Shown: piece by piece, positions 51,769 to 60,622 of the stretch
Numbering within the stretch: position 1 is the first letter of the stretch
Layout: the number at the start of each line of letters is the position of its first letter
DNA from: Burkholderia catarinensis
GTDB lineage: Bacteria; Pseudomonadota; Gammaproteobacteria; Burkholderiales; Burkholderiaceae
Assembly (NCBI RefSeq): GCF_001883705.2
Contig: NZ_MDEQ02000028.1
Location: forward strand, 27,446 to 91,445
Direction: 5' to 3'
DNA: 64,000 nt
Program-made: the position numbers and the translations under genes
The notes under the pieces: generated by a model
Databases searched by the model: none
What the model was told of the DNA's origin: nothing
The model's input: the letters and a program-made list of their open reading frames with translations, nothing else

Positions 51769-53529
51769 ATGCCGACTCACCCGCTGGTATTCCACTCCTC
51801 GCCGGACCAGACGATCGCCTGGCGCGACGGCGCGCCCGTCACCGTGCGTGCGTTCGTCGCCGACGTCGCGCGCGTGGCCGCCGCGCTGCCCGCCGGCGCT
51901 CACGTGTTCAACGTGTGCCGCGACCGCTACCGCTTCGCGGTCAGCCTGTGCGCGGCGCTCGTCGCCGGCAAGGTGAGCCTGCTGCCGTCGACGCACACGC
52001 CGGAAATGGTCCGCCAGCTCGCGTCGTTCGCCCCGGACGCGTTCTGCCTGCACGACGCGCCCGACTGCGCGATCGACCTGCCGCGCTTCGCGTACCCCGA
52101 TGCCGCACCGGGCGGCCTCGCCGGCGATGCGCCGTTCGCCGTGCCGCAGATCAACGCGGCGCGGATCATGGCCTACGTGTTCACGTCCGGCTCGACCGGC
52201 GCGCCGGTGCCGCACCGCAAGACCTGGGGCTTCCTGGTCGGCTGCGTGCGCGCGGCGGCCGACCGCCTCGGACTGCTCGACGGCCGCGCGGCCACGCTGA
52301 TCGGCACGGTGCCCGCGCAGCATATGTACGGCTTCGAGTCGACGGTGCTGCTCGCGCTGATCGGCGGCCTCGCGTTCAGCAACCGCCAGCCGTTCTACCC
52401 GGTCGACATTCGCGACGAACTCGACGCGATCCCGCAGCCGCGCGTGCTCGTCACGTCGCCGATCCACCTGCGCGCGCTGCTGTCGGCCGGCCATGCGCTG
52501 CCGCGCGCGGCGCTCGTGCTGTCGGCCACCGCGCCGCTGTCGGAAAAGCTCGCATGCGAAGCCGAGGCCGCGCTCGACGCGCCGCTCGTCGAGATCTACG
52601 GCAGCACCGAGACCGGCCAGATCGCGACCCGCCGCACGTCGCAAGGCGCGACGTGGCAACTGTTCCCGGGCATCCGGCTCGACGCGCGCGACGAGCCGGA
52701 TGCCGACGGTACGTGCGACGACGGCGGCCCGACCGTCTGGGTGTCGGGCGGGCACGTCGAGGCGTCCGTGCCGATGGGCGACGCGCTCGAACTGCTCGGC
52801 GACGGCCGGTTCCTGCTGCACGGCCGCAAGGCGGACCTCGTCAACATCGCCGGCAAGCGCACGTCGCTTGCGTACCTGAATCATCAGCTCAATGCGATTC
52901 CCGAGGTGATCGACGGCGTGTTCTTCATGCCCGACGAAGCCGCGCCGGCACACGCCGACGCAGGCCTCGAACCGGTCACGCGCCTCGTCGCGCTCGTCGT
53001 CGCGCCGACGCTCGCGGCGGCCGATCTGCAGCGCGCGCTGCGCGAGCGGATCGATCCCGCGTTCATGCCGCGCCCGCTCGTGTTCGTCGACGCGCTGCCG
53101 CGCAACGAAACGGGCAAGCTGCCGCGCGACGTGCTCGCCGCGCTCGTTGCGCAACACACGCGCGCCGCAGCCGCGCCGACGCCCGAACGCGACACGGCCG
53201 GCACGCCCGCGCCCGTGCTCGCATTCACGATTCCCGCCGACCATCCGGCGCTGCCCGGCCACTTCCCCGGCCATCCGGTCGTGCCGGGCGTCGTGCTGCT
53301 CGATCATGCGATCCACGCGATCGGCGCGGCGCTGAACCGTCCGCTGCACGCATGGCGGCTCGGCTCCGCGAAATTCCTGAGCCCGGTCGCACCCGGCGAA
53401 CCGCTCGATCTCGCGTTCGACGCCGCGGCCAGCGGCGCGATCCGCTTCACGCTGCGCGCCGGGCCACGCGAGGTCGCAACCGGCGTACTGTCCGCGCCGC
53501 CGGCCGCGCAGGACGGCGCGCGGCCATGA
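51769..53529 (+). CDS. Acyl/aryl-ACP synthetase fused to a hotdog dehydratase (ApeH-ApeI-like fusion)
   Basis: A 586-residue fusion. Residues about 1-440 are an AMP-forming ligase (AYVFTSGSTGAPVPHRKTW near 145; VEIYGSTETGQIATRR near 265; GRKADLVNIAGKRTS near 350; NETGKLPRD near 440). Residues about 470-586 are a FabA/FabZ-like hotdog with HPALPGHFPGHPVVPGVVLLDHAI near 490. The ligase would adenylate the aromatic or acyl starter and load it on the ACP; the hotdog would dehydrate beta-hydroxyacyl-ACP. In E. coli-type clusters these are separate proteins (ApeH and ApeI). No strong ribosome site precedes 51769, so translation may depend on upstream reading. The next gene overlaps by 4 bp. Confidence 0.84.
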   Translation: MPTHPLVFHSSPDQTIAWRDGAPVTVRAFVADVARVAAALPAGAHVFNVCRDRYRFAVSLCAALVAGKVSLLPSTHTPEMVRQLASFAPDAFCLHDAPDCAIDLPRFAYPDAAPGGLAGDAPFAVPQINAARIMAYVFTSGSTGAPVPHRKTWGFLVGCVRAAADRLGLLDGRAATLIGTVPAQHMYGFESTVLLALIGGLAFSNRQPFYPVDIRDELDAIPQPRVLVTSPIHLRALLSAGHALPRAALVLSATAPLSEKLACEAEAALDAPLVEIYGSTETGQIATRRTSQGATWQLFPGIRLDARDEPDADGTCDDGGPTVWVSGGHVEASVPMGDALELLGDGRFLLHGRKADLVNIAGKRTSLAYLNHQLNAIPEVIDGVFFMPDEAAPAHADAGLEPVTRLVALVVAPTLAAADLQRALRERIDPAFMPRPLVFVDALPRNETGKLPRDVLAALVAQHTRAAAAPTPERDTAGTPAPVLAFTIPADHPALPGHFPGHPVVPGVVLLDHAIHAIGAALNRPLHAWRLGSAKFLSPVAPGEPLDLAFDAAASGAIRFTLRAGPREVATGVLSAPPAAQDGARP

Positions 53530-54503
53530 AGCGCACCGCGTGGGCCGAACGCCAGGAGCGCAGCAACGCGGGCTTGCTGCGCGCGATGACGTGGATCTCG
53601 CTGCGCTTCGGCCGGCAGCGCGCGCGCGTCGTGCTGCATCTGATCGCGACGTATTTCGTGCTGTTCTCGCCGCTCGCGTGCGCGGCATCGCGCGACTACC
53701 TGCACCGCGTGCTCGGCCGCCCCGCGCGCTGGCGCGACGTGTACCGGCACGTGTTCACGTTCGCGGCGACGATCCACGACCGCATCTACCTGATGAACGG
53801 GCGCTTCGACCTGTTCGACATCCGGCTGCACGGCGAAACGCTCGTCGACGATGCGCTCGCGGGCGGACGCGGTGCGTTCCTGATGGGCGCGCATCTCGGC
53901 AGCTTCGAGGTCGTGCGCGCGATCGGCCGCACGCATCCGGACCTGCGCGTCGTCGTCACGATGTACGAGAAGAACGCGCGCAAGATCAACGCAACGCTCG
54001 CCGCGGTGAATCCCGCCGCGGTGCCTGAAGTGATCCCGCTCGGGCAGGTCGACTCGATGCTGAAGGTGCGCGAGCGCCTCGACGCGAACTGCATGGTCGG
54101 CATGCTCGCCGACCGCACGCTGCTCGACGACTCGGCCGCGTCGCTGCGGCGGCTGCCGCTGCTCGGCGCGCCGGCCGCGTTCCCGCTCGGCCCGCTCTAC
54201 ATGGCCGCGATGCTGCGGCGCCCGGTGATCTTCATGGCGGGCCTCTATCGCGACGGCAACCGCTACGACGTGCATTTCGAGACGCTCGCCGATTTCTCCG
54301 ACGTGCGGCGCGACGCGCGCGCGGCGGCCGTCGACGCGGCGCTCGCGCGCTACGTCGCGCTGCTCGACAAGTACTGCCGCACGGCCCCGTACAACTGGTT
54401 CAACTATTTTGATTTCTGGCAAGCCGGCGATGCCGCGGCCGCGCGCCGCGACGCGGCGCACGCCGGTGCCGACCTGCCCGCCACGAGGGATTCCGACGCA
54501 TGA
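53526..54503 (+). CDS. LpxL/HtrB-like acyltransferase (aryl-polyene cluster)
   Basis: A 325-residue lysophospholipid-acyltransferase-family protein (LpxL/LABLAT type). The HX4E motif is in MGAHLGSFEVVRAIG near residue 120, with VVTMYEKNARKIN and GMLADRTLLDD further on. An N-terminal hydrophobic helix (ARVVLHLIATYFVLFSPLA) anchors it to the inner membrane. It probably transfers the polyene from ACP or an acyl group onto a lipid acceptor, like the acyltransferases of aryl-polyene clusters. Acceptor unknown. It overlaps the upstream and downstream genes by 4 bp each. Confidence 0.84.
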   Translation: MKRTAWAERQERSNAGLLRAMTWISLRFGRQRARVVLHLIATYFVLFSPLACAASRDYLHRVLGRPARWRDVYRHVFTFAATIHDRIYLMNGRFDLFDIRLHGETLVDDALAGGRGAFLMGAHLGSFEVVRAIGRTHPDLRVVVTMYEKNARKINATLAAVNPAAVPEVIPLGQVDSMLKVRERLDANCMVGMLADRTLLDDSAASLRRLPLLGAPAAFPLGPLYMAAMLRRPVIFMAGLYRDGNRYDVHFETLADFSDVRRDARAAAVDAALARYVALLDKYCRTAPYNWFNYFDFWQAGDAAAARRDAAHAGADLPATRDSDA

Positions 54504-55165
54504 CCGCCGTTCGCCGCTTTCCGCCCCGCCGCCTGCCCCCGTTCCCGCCCGCACTGCATCGTGCCGTCCGCACGCTCGCCGTCGCGATCGCGGCAACTGC
54601 TGCCGTGATCGCGCTGGCCGTGCCCGCGCAGGCAGCCGACACGGGTTCGACGTGGAGCCTCGACCGGCTGATGTCGACGCTCGCGCAGCACAAGTCGGGG
54701 CGCGCGACGTTCACCGAGACCAAGTACCTGTCGATCGCCACGCAGCCGGTCGAATCGTCCGGCGAACTCGTGTTCGTCGCGCCCGACCATCTCGAGAAGC
54801 ACACGCTGAGCCCGAAGCCCGAACACCTCGTCGTCGACGGCGACATGCTCACCGTCGAGCGCAACAACCGCAAGTACACGCTCGCGCTCGCGCGCTATCC
54901 GGAACTCGGCGCGTTCATCGACAGCATCCGGGCGACGCTCGCCGGCAACCGATTCGCGCTCGAGCAAATCTACAAGGTCGCGCTCGCCGGGCGCGGCGAC
55001 GACTGGACGCTGACGCTCACGCCGCTCGACTCGCGGATGCTGAAGGTCGTCAGCACGATCACGCTCGACGGCACGCGCGACGTGTTGCGCAGCGTCGCGA
55101 TCCGGCAGGCCGACGGCGATCGTTCGGTGATGCGCCTGCAACCCGTTCCGGCGAACCCGAACTGA
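54500..55165 (+). CDS. LolA-like outer-membrane lipoprotein carrier (aryl-polyene cluster)
   Basis: A 221-residue protein with an N-terminal signal peptide (about 1-45, ending in VPAQA before ADTGSTWSL). It has a LolA-type fold pattern: LDRLMSTLAQHKSGRATFTETKYL (cited in part), FVAPDHLEKHTLSPKPEHLVVDGD and ERNNRKYTL. LolA-like periplasmic carriers in aryl-polyene clusters are inferred to ferry the hydrophobic pigment lipid to the outer membrane. It is not housekeeping LolA, since it lies in the cluster and is upstream of the MMPL exporter. It overlaps the next gene by one base (TGATG). Confidence 0.86.
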   Translation: MTAVRRFPPRRLPPFPPALHRAVRTLAVAIAATAAVIALAVPAQAADTGSTWSLDRLMSTLAQHKSGRATFTETKYLSIATQPVESSGELVFVAPDHLEKHTLSPKPEHLVVDGDMLTVERNNRKYTLALARYPELGAFIDSIRATLAGNRFALEQIYKVALAGRGDDWTLTLTPLDSRMLKVVSTITLDGTRDVLRSVAIRQADGDRSVMRLQPVPANPN

Positions 55166-57633
55166 TGGACGAACGCATCCGGCCCTCGCCCGTCAGCCGT
55201 CGCCTGCATGCGTTGCGGCAGCGCGCGGTGCTCGTGTGGCTGCTCGCGCTCGTCGCGTGCGGCATCGCGATCGGGCGCGCGCACTTCACGGCCGACCTGT
55301 CCGCATTCCTGCCCGGCTCGCCGAGCGCCGGGCAGCGCGTGCTCGTCGACCAGTTGCGCGACGGCATCGTGTCGCGGCTGATCCTGGTCGCGATCGACGG
55401 CGGCGATGCCGCCACGCGCGCCGCGCTGTCGCGGCGCGTCGCCGGCGCGTTGCGCGCCGATCCGCGGTTCGCGGCCGTTCATAACGGCGAAGCCGCGAAC
55501 GACGCGCGCGACCGGCAATTCATCTTCGACCACCGCTACCTGCTGAGCCCGGCGGTCACGCCGCGGCGCTTCAGCGCCGACGGCCTGCACCAGGCGCTCG
55601 GCGACAGCCTCGACCTGCTGAGCTCGTCGGCCGGCCTCGTGGCCAAGGCGATGCTGCCGCGCGACCCGACCGGCGAAGTCGCCGCGCTCGTCGACCAGCT
55701 CGACAGCGCGGCGGAACCGGCCAGCCGCGACGGCGTGTGGGCGTCGCACGACGGCACGCGCGCGGTGCTCGTCGTGCAGACGGCCGCCGCCGGCTCCGAT
55801 ACCGACGCGCAGGCCCGCGCGATCGACGCGGTGCGCCGCGCGTTCGCCGCCGCCAAGCTGGCCGTGCCGGACGCGGCCGCCGCCACGCTCGCGATGACGG
55901 GCCCCGGCGTGTTCTCGGTCGACATGCGCGACACGATCCGGCACGACGTCGAACGGCTGTCGACGGCGAGCGTCGTGCTGATCGTCGCGCTCCTGCTGAC
56001 GCTGTACCGCTCGCCGCGCACGCTCGCGCTCGGGTTGCTGCCGGTGCTGACGGGCGTCGCGGCGGGAATCGCGGCGGTCAGCGTCGCGTTCGGCACGGTC
56101 CATGGGCTGACGCTCGGCTTCGGCACAACGCTGATCGGCGAAGCCGTCGACTATTCCATCTACCTGTTCGTGCAATCGGCGCAGGCCGGCACGCGCGGCG
56201 CCGTGCGCCCGGCCGACGCGACGCGCGCGTGGCTCGCCGCGTACTGGCCGACGATCCGGCTCGGCGTGCTGACGTCCGTGTGCGGTTTCGCGTCGATGCT
56301 GTTCTCCGGATTCCCGGGCCTGGTGCAGCTCGGGCTGTATTCGATCGCCGGGCTGACGGCCGCCGCGCTCGTCACGCGCTTCGTGCTGCCGCACCTGCGC
56401 GGCGAGCATGTCGCGATCCGCGACGTGTCGCGCGTCGGCGCCGTGCTCGCGCGCGCGGCCGACGCCGCGCCGCGGCTGCGCTGGCCGCTCGCCGCGCTCG
56501 TGGTCGCCGCGCTCGCGACGCTCGTACTGCATCGCGACGGACTGTGGAGCCGCGAGCTCGCCGCGCTCAGCCCCGTGCCGGCGCAAGCCCAGGCGCTCGA
56601 CGCACGGCTGCGCGCCGATGTCGGCGCGCCCGACGTGCGCTATCTCGTCGTGATTTCCGCGCCGACCGAACAGGCCGCGCTCGAACGCGCGGAACGGGTC
56701 GCCGCGCAGTTGCAGCCGCTCGTCGAGCGCGGCGCGCTCGCGGGTTTCGAAAGCCCCGCGCGCTACCTGCCGAGCGACGCCGCGCAGCGCGCGCGCCAGG
56801 CGAGCCTGCCGGATGCGGACGCGCTCGCCGCGCGGATGCGCGACGCCGTCGCGAATCAGCCGATCGCGGTAAAACCCGGCCTGTTCGCACCGTTCATCGC
56901 CGATGTCGAGGCCACGCGCCACGCGCCGCTGCTGACGCGCGCCGACTTGCGCGGCACGTCGATGGCGCTCGCCGTGGACGCGCTGCTGACCGAACGCGAG
57001 GGCCGCTGGAGCGCGATGCTGCCGCTGCGCGCGCCGGACGCCGCGCGCACCGCGCAGCCGGCGCCGGGGCTCGACGCGACGCCGGTTCGCGCGGCCGTCG
57101 CGCGCGCGGGCGTGCCCGATGCGCTGTTCGTCGACATGAAGGCCGAAGCCGATCGCCTGTACGTGAGCTACGTGCACGAAGACATCCGGCTGTCGCTCGC
57201 GGGTTTTGCCGCGATCGCCGTGCTGCTGTTGATCGCATTGCGCTCGCCGCGCCGCGTCGTGCGCGTGCTCGCGCCGCTCGTCGCGGCCGTGCTGGTCGTG
57301 ACGGCCGGCTTCGCGCTCGCCGGCGTGCAACTGACGATCCTGCACCTCGTCGGCATGCTGCTGATCGTCGCGGTCGGCTCGAACTACGCGCTGTTCTTCT
57401 GCAAGCGCGACGACGCGCAACCCGTCACGCCGACCACGCTCGTGTCGCTGCTGATCGCGAACCTCGCGACGGTCGCCGGCTTCGGGCTGCTCGCGCTGTC
57501 GCACGTGCCGCTGCTCGAAACCTTCGGGCTGACCGTCGGCCCGGGCGCGATGCTCGCGCTCGCATTCGCGGCGATTCTCGCGCCGCGCGCAGCCGCCGCG
57601 CCCGGCAATCGTCATCCAGGAAGCCGCGCATGA
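55165..57633 (+). CDS. MMPL/RND-superfamily exporter (aryl-polyene cluster)
   Basis: An 822-residue protein with about 12 transmembrane helices in two halves and two large periplasmic loops (about 40-260 and 440-680), the MMPL pattern. Blocks are RAHFTADLSAFLPGSPSAG, FGTTLIGEAVDYSIYLFVQ and, in the second half, ILHLVGMLLIVAVGSNYALFF. It should use proton energy to move the polyene lipid out of the inner membrane, with the LolA-like carrier. The acidic residue in GEAVDYSIY is the usual proton-relay position of MMPL TM4. Overlaps: 1 bp upstream, 4 bp downstream. Confidence 0.88.
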   Translation: MDERIRPSPVSRRLHALRQRAVLVWLLALVACGIAIGRAHFTADLSAFLPGSPSAGQRVLVDQLRDGIVSRLILVAIDGGDAATRAALSRRVAGALRADPRFAAVHNGEAANDARDRQFIFDHRYLLSPAVTPRRFSADGLHQALGDSLDLLSSSAGLVAKAMLPRDPTGEVAALVDQLDSAAEPASRDGVWASHDGTRAVLVVQTAAAGSDTDAQARAIDAVRRAFAAAKLAVPDAAAATLAMTGPGVFSVDMRDTIRHDVERLSTASVVLIVALLLTLYRSPRTLALGLLPVLTGVAAGIAAVSVAFGTVHGLTLGFGTTLIGEAVDYSIYLFVQSAQAGTRGAVRPADATRAWLAAYWPTIRLGVLTSVCGFASMLFSGFPGLVQLGLYSIAGLTAAALVTRFVLPHLRGEHVAIRDVSRVGAVLARAADAAPRLRWPLAALVVAALATLVLHRDGLWSRELAALSPVPAQAQALDARLRADVGAPDVRYLVVISAPTEQAALERAERVAAQLQPLVERGALAGFESPARYLPSDAAQRARQASLPDADALAARMRDAVANQPIAVKPGLFAPFIADVEATRHAPLLTRADLRGTSMALAVDALLTEREGRWSAMLPLRAPDAARTAQPAPGLDATPVRAAVARAGVPDALFVDMKAEADRLYVSYVHEDIRLSLAGFAAIAVLLLIALRSPRRVVRVLAPLVAAVLVVTAGFALAGVQLTILHLVGMLLIVAVGSNYALFFCKRDDAQPVTPTTLVSLLIANLATVAGFGLLALSHVPLLETFGLTVGPGAMLALAFAAILAPRAAAAPGNRHPGSRA

Positions 57634-58523
57634 ACGCACCGTCATCCGTCCCGCCCCGTCGTGCCGGCGATACGCGCCGCTGGAAGCCGACCCCGCTGAT
57701 CGCGGGCACGGCCGCGCTGCATGCGGGCGCGGCCGCCGCCGTCGTCGCGCAGCCGGGCGCGTGGCCGTGGGCCGTCGGTGGCGTGGTCGCGTCGCATCTC
57801 GCGCTGACCGCAGCCGGCCTGTGGCCGCGCAGCACGCTGCTCGGCCCGAACTGGACACGCCTGCCGGCGAGCGCCGGCCGCCGGATCGCACTGACGATCG
57901 ACGACGGCCCGGACCCGGACGTCACGCCGCGCGTGCTCGACCTGCTCGACCGTTACGACGCGCGTGCGACGTTCTTCTGCATCGGCGATCTCGCGCGCCG
58001 CCATCCGCGGTGGATCGAAGCGATCGTCGCGCGCGGTCACGCGGTCGAGAACCACAGCCAGCGGCACCGCCATACGTTCTCGCTGTCGGGGCCCGCCGCG
58101 CTGCGGCGCGAGATCGCGGCCGCGCAGCAGACGCTGACCGAGATCGCCGGTACGCGCCCGCTGTTCTTCCGCGCACCGGCCGGCCTGCGCAATCCGTTTC
58201 TCGAACCGGTGCTGTGCGAGCTCGGCCTGCAGCTTGCGAGCTGGACGCGCCGCGGCTTCGACACGCGCGCGCGCGATGCCGCGACCGTTACGCGCCGCCT
58301 GCTGCACGGCCTCGCACCGCGCGACATCCTGCTCGTGCACGACGGCCACGCGGCGCGCGACGCGCGCGGCGAGCCGGTCGTGCTCGACGTGCTGCAAGCG
58401 GTGCTGCGCGCGGCCGACGACGCGCGGTTGCACTGGACCACGCTGCGCGCGGCGCTCGCGCCCGAACCGCCGGGCGGCCCGCGCGCGCCGGGTGGCTCGG
58501 CACCCCCGTTTGATAAAATCTGA
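57630..58523 (+). CDS. Polysaccharide deacetylase (NodB/CE4), membrane-anchored, in the aryl-polyene cluster
   Basis: A 297-residue CE4 deacetylase. It has N-terminal hydrophobic helices (about 23-70), then the NodB domain: TIDDGPDPDVTP near 92 (general base and metal Asp), ENHSQRHRHTF near 145 (HxxxH metal motif), FFRAPAGLRNPF near 180 and LLVHDGHAARD near 240. It is expected to remove N-acetyl groups from a sugar or glycan; a role on the glycosylated pigment lipid or on cell-envelope glycan is inference. It overlaps the exporter gene by 4 bp, so it belongs to the operon. Deacetylases are not a core part of known aryl-polyene sets. Confidence 0.85.
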   Translation: MNAPSSVPPRRAGDTRRWKPTPLIAGTAALHAGAAAAVVAQPGAWPWAVGGVVASHLALTAAGLWPRSTLLGPNWTRLPASAGRRIALTIDDGPDPDVTPRVLDLLDRYDARATFFCIGDLARRHPRWIEAIVARGHAVENHSQRHRHTFSLSGPAALRREIAAAQQTLTEIAGTRPLFFRAPAGLRNPFLEPVLCELGLQLASWTRRGFDTRARDAATVTRRLLHGLAPRDILLVHDGHAARDARGEPVVLDVLQAVLRAADDARLHWTTLRAALAPEPPGGPRAPGGSAPPFDKI

Positions 58524-58586
58524 CCTCGAACGGCGCGCCTGCCAGCCCTGCTGCGGCGCCCGTTCCGGCCACCGGATGCGACCCTC

Positions 58587-59798
58587 GTGAAACCTCTCCT
58601 GCTCTCGCACTTCACCGCCACCAGTTGCATCGGCCACGGCCTCGACGCGACCCTCGATGCACTGCGCCATGCGCGCGGCGGGCTCGTGCCGTGCAACTTC
58701 GAGCGCGCGGATCTCGACACGTGGATCGGTGCGGCGGACGGCGTCGATGCGCAACCCGTACGCGCGGACCTCGCCGACTTCGACTGCCGCAACAATCGCC
58801 TCGCGCAGCTCGGCCTCGCGCAAGACGGCTTCGACGCAAGCGTCGCGGCGGCCGTGGCACGCCATGGCGCGGCGCGCGTCGGCGTGTTCGTCGGCACGAG
58901 CACGGCCGGCATCCTCGAGACCGAGCGCGCGTACCAGCGCCGCGATCCGGCGAGCGGCGCGCTGCCCGCCGACTTCCACTATGCGCACACGCACAACCCG
59001 TATTCGCCGGCCGCGTTCGTGCGCGCGTATTTCGCGCTGCGCGGGCCGGCGATGGCGATCTCGTCCGCGTGCTCGTCCGGCGCGAAGGTGTTCGGCTCCG
59101 CGCGGCGCATGATCGAGGCCGGGTTGATCGACGCGGCCGTCGTCGGCGGCGTCGATTCGCTGTGCCTGACGACGCTGTACGGCTTCAATTCGCTCGAACT
59201 GCTGTCGCGCCGGCCATGCCGGCCGTTCGACGTCGCGCGCGACGGCATCTCGATCGGCGAGGCCGCCGCGTTCGCGCTCGTCGAGCGCGTGCCCGAGCCG
59301 CCCGCCGCGCTCGACGGCAACGCGATCCTGCTGCTCGGCATCGGCGAATCGAGCGACGCGCATCACATGTCGTCGCCGCATCCGGAAGGGCTCGGCGCGC
59401 GCGTCGCGATCGAGCAGGCGCTCGCGTGCGCCGGCCTCGGTGCGCACGACATCGACTACGTGAACCTGCATGGCACCGCGACGCCGAGCAACGATGCGGC
59501 CGAAAGCCGCGCGCTCGGCACGCTGTTCGCCAGCACGCCGTGCAGCTCGACGAAGGGCGCGACCGGCCATACGCTCGGCGCGGCGGGCGCGCTCGAAGCG
59601 GTCGTCGCCGCGCTCGCGCTGCGCGAGCAGTTCGTGCCGGCCGGCGTCAACACGACACAACCCGACCCTGCGCTGGCCGCCGACTACGTGCTCGCGAGCC
59701 GCGAGTCGCGCGTGCGCGCCGTCCTCTCCAATTCGTTCGGCTTCGGCGGCACGAATTGCAGCCTGATCCTCGGCCGCGCCGACCACGCACGCCGTTGA
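58587..59798 (+). CDS. Beta-ketoacyl-ACP synthase (ApeO-like ketosynthase)
   Basis: A 403-residue KAS II-type ketosynthase. The active Cys is in ISSACSSGAKVFG near residue 158, and the two His in NLHGTATPSND near 295 and KGATGHTLGAAGA near 330. Elongation by malonyl-ACP condensation is expected. It is paired with the next gene, which looks like its chain-length partner, as ApeO-ApeC in E. coli-type clusters. A GTG start at 58587 is used, with a modest GGA upstream. The 63-bp gap after the deacetylase gene may hold an internal promoter; a GATAAAAT box is at about 58512-58519. Confidence 0.88.
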   Translation: MKPLLLSHFTATSCIGHGLDATLDALRHARGGLVPCNFERADLDTWIGAADGVDAQPVRADLADFDCRNNRLAQLGLAQDGFDASVAAAVARHGAARVGVFVGTSTAGILETERAYQRRDPASGALPADFHYAHTHNPYSPAAFVRAYFALRGPAMAISSACSSGAKVFGSARRMIEAGLIDAAVVGGVDSLCLTTLYGFNSLELLSRRPCRPFDVARDGISIGEAAAFALVERVPEPPAALDGNAILLLGIGESSDAHHMSSPHPEGLGARVAIEQALACAGLGAHDIDYVNLHGTATPSNDAAESRALGTLFASTPCSSTKGATGHTLGAAGALEAVVAALALREQFVPAGVNTTQPDPALAADYVLASRESRVRAVLSNSFGFGGTNCSLILGRADHARR

Positions 59799-59806
59799 GG
59801 CCCGAC

Positions 59807-60622
59807 ATGACACTCACCGCCTTCATCGAAAGCATCGGCCTCGTCGGGCCGGGATTGAACGACTGGCCGCACGCGGCCGACGTGCTCGCGGGCCGTGTAC
59901 CCTATGTGCCCGCCCGTACCGAGTTGCCGCCGCCGGCCGGCCTGCCGTCGGCCGAGCGCCGCCGCACGGGCCCCGTCGTACGCGTCGCGCTCGCGGTCGG
60001 CCACGAGGCGGCGGCCGCGAGCGGACGCGATGCGGCCACGCTCGCGACCGTGTTCAGCGCGTCCGGCGGCGACGGCCAGAACTGCCACGCGATCTGCGAA
60101 GCCCTTGCCGGCGACGATCGCCAGCTATCGCCGACCCGCTTCCACAACTCCGTGCACAATGCGCCGGCCGGTTACTGGAGCATCGCGGCCCGCGCGATGG
60201 CGACGTCGAACGTGCTGTGCGCGCACGACGGCAGCTTTGCCGCGGGCCTGCTCGAGAGCCTGTGCCAGGTCGTCGTCGATCGCGTGCCGAGCCTGCTGAT
60301 CGCCTACGACACCGACTATCCGGAACCGCTGCGCGCGGTGCGGCCGATCGGCGACGCATTCGGCGTCGCGCTCGTGCTCGCGCCCGAAGCGAGCGAACGC
60401 GCGCTCGCCCGTATCGACGTACAGCTCACCGACGCGCCGGCCACGACGCTCGCGAATGCCGAACTCGACGCGCTGCGCACCGGCAATCCGGCCGCGCGCG
60501 TGCTGCCGCTGCTCGACGCGCTCGCCGCGCGGCGTTCGATGCGCGTCGTGCTCGACTACCTGGCCGATACGCGCGTGCAGGTCGATATCGCGATGCCGGA
60601 TACCGTTGCGGAGCGCGCATGA
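59807..60622 (+). CDS. Beta-ketoacyl synthase chain-length-factor homologue (ApeC-like)
   Basis: A 271-residue thiolase-fold protein, shorter than a full ketosynthase. It matches chain-length-factor (CLF) subunits of aryl-polyene synthesis: TLTAFIESIGLVGPGLNDW at the N-terminus, then VFSASGGDGQNCHAICEAL and FHNSVHNAPAGYWSIAARA. The nucleophile context of active ketosynthases (SSAC/DTAC) is absent, so it is a non-catalytic partner that dimerises with the upstream ketosynthase and sets polyene length. It starts 9 bp after the ketosynthase stop and overlaps the next gene by 4 bp. Confidence 0.84.
   Translation: MTLTAFIESIGLVGPGLNDWPHAADVLAGRVPYVPARTELPPPAGLPSAERRRTGPVVRVALAVGHEAAAASGRDAATLATVFSASGGDGQNCHAICEALAGDDRQLSPTRFHNSVHNAPAGYWSIAARAMATSNVLCAHDGSFAAGLLESLCQVVVDRVPSLLIAYDTDYPEPLRAVRPIGDAFGVALVLAPEASERALARIDVQLTDAPATTLANAELDALRTGNPAARVLPLLDALAARRSMRVVLDYLADTRVQVDIAMPDTVAERA

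Noticed and set aside
51701..51976. ATG at 51701 overlapping the previous stop (ATGA), in another frame from the ligase
   Set aside because: That frame stops at 51976 without recognisable domain and overlaps the ligase gene, whose own frame starts at 51769.
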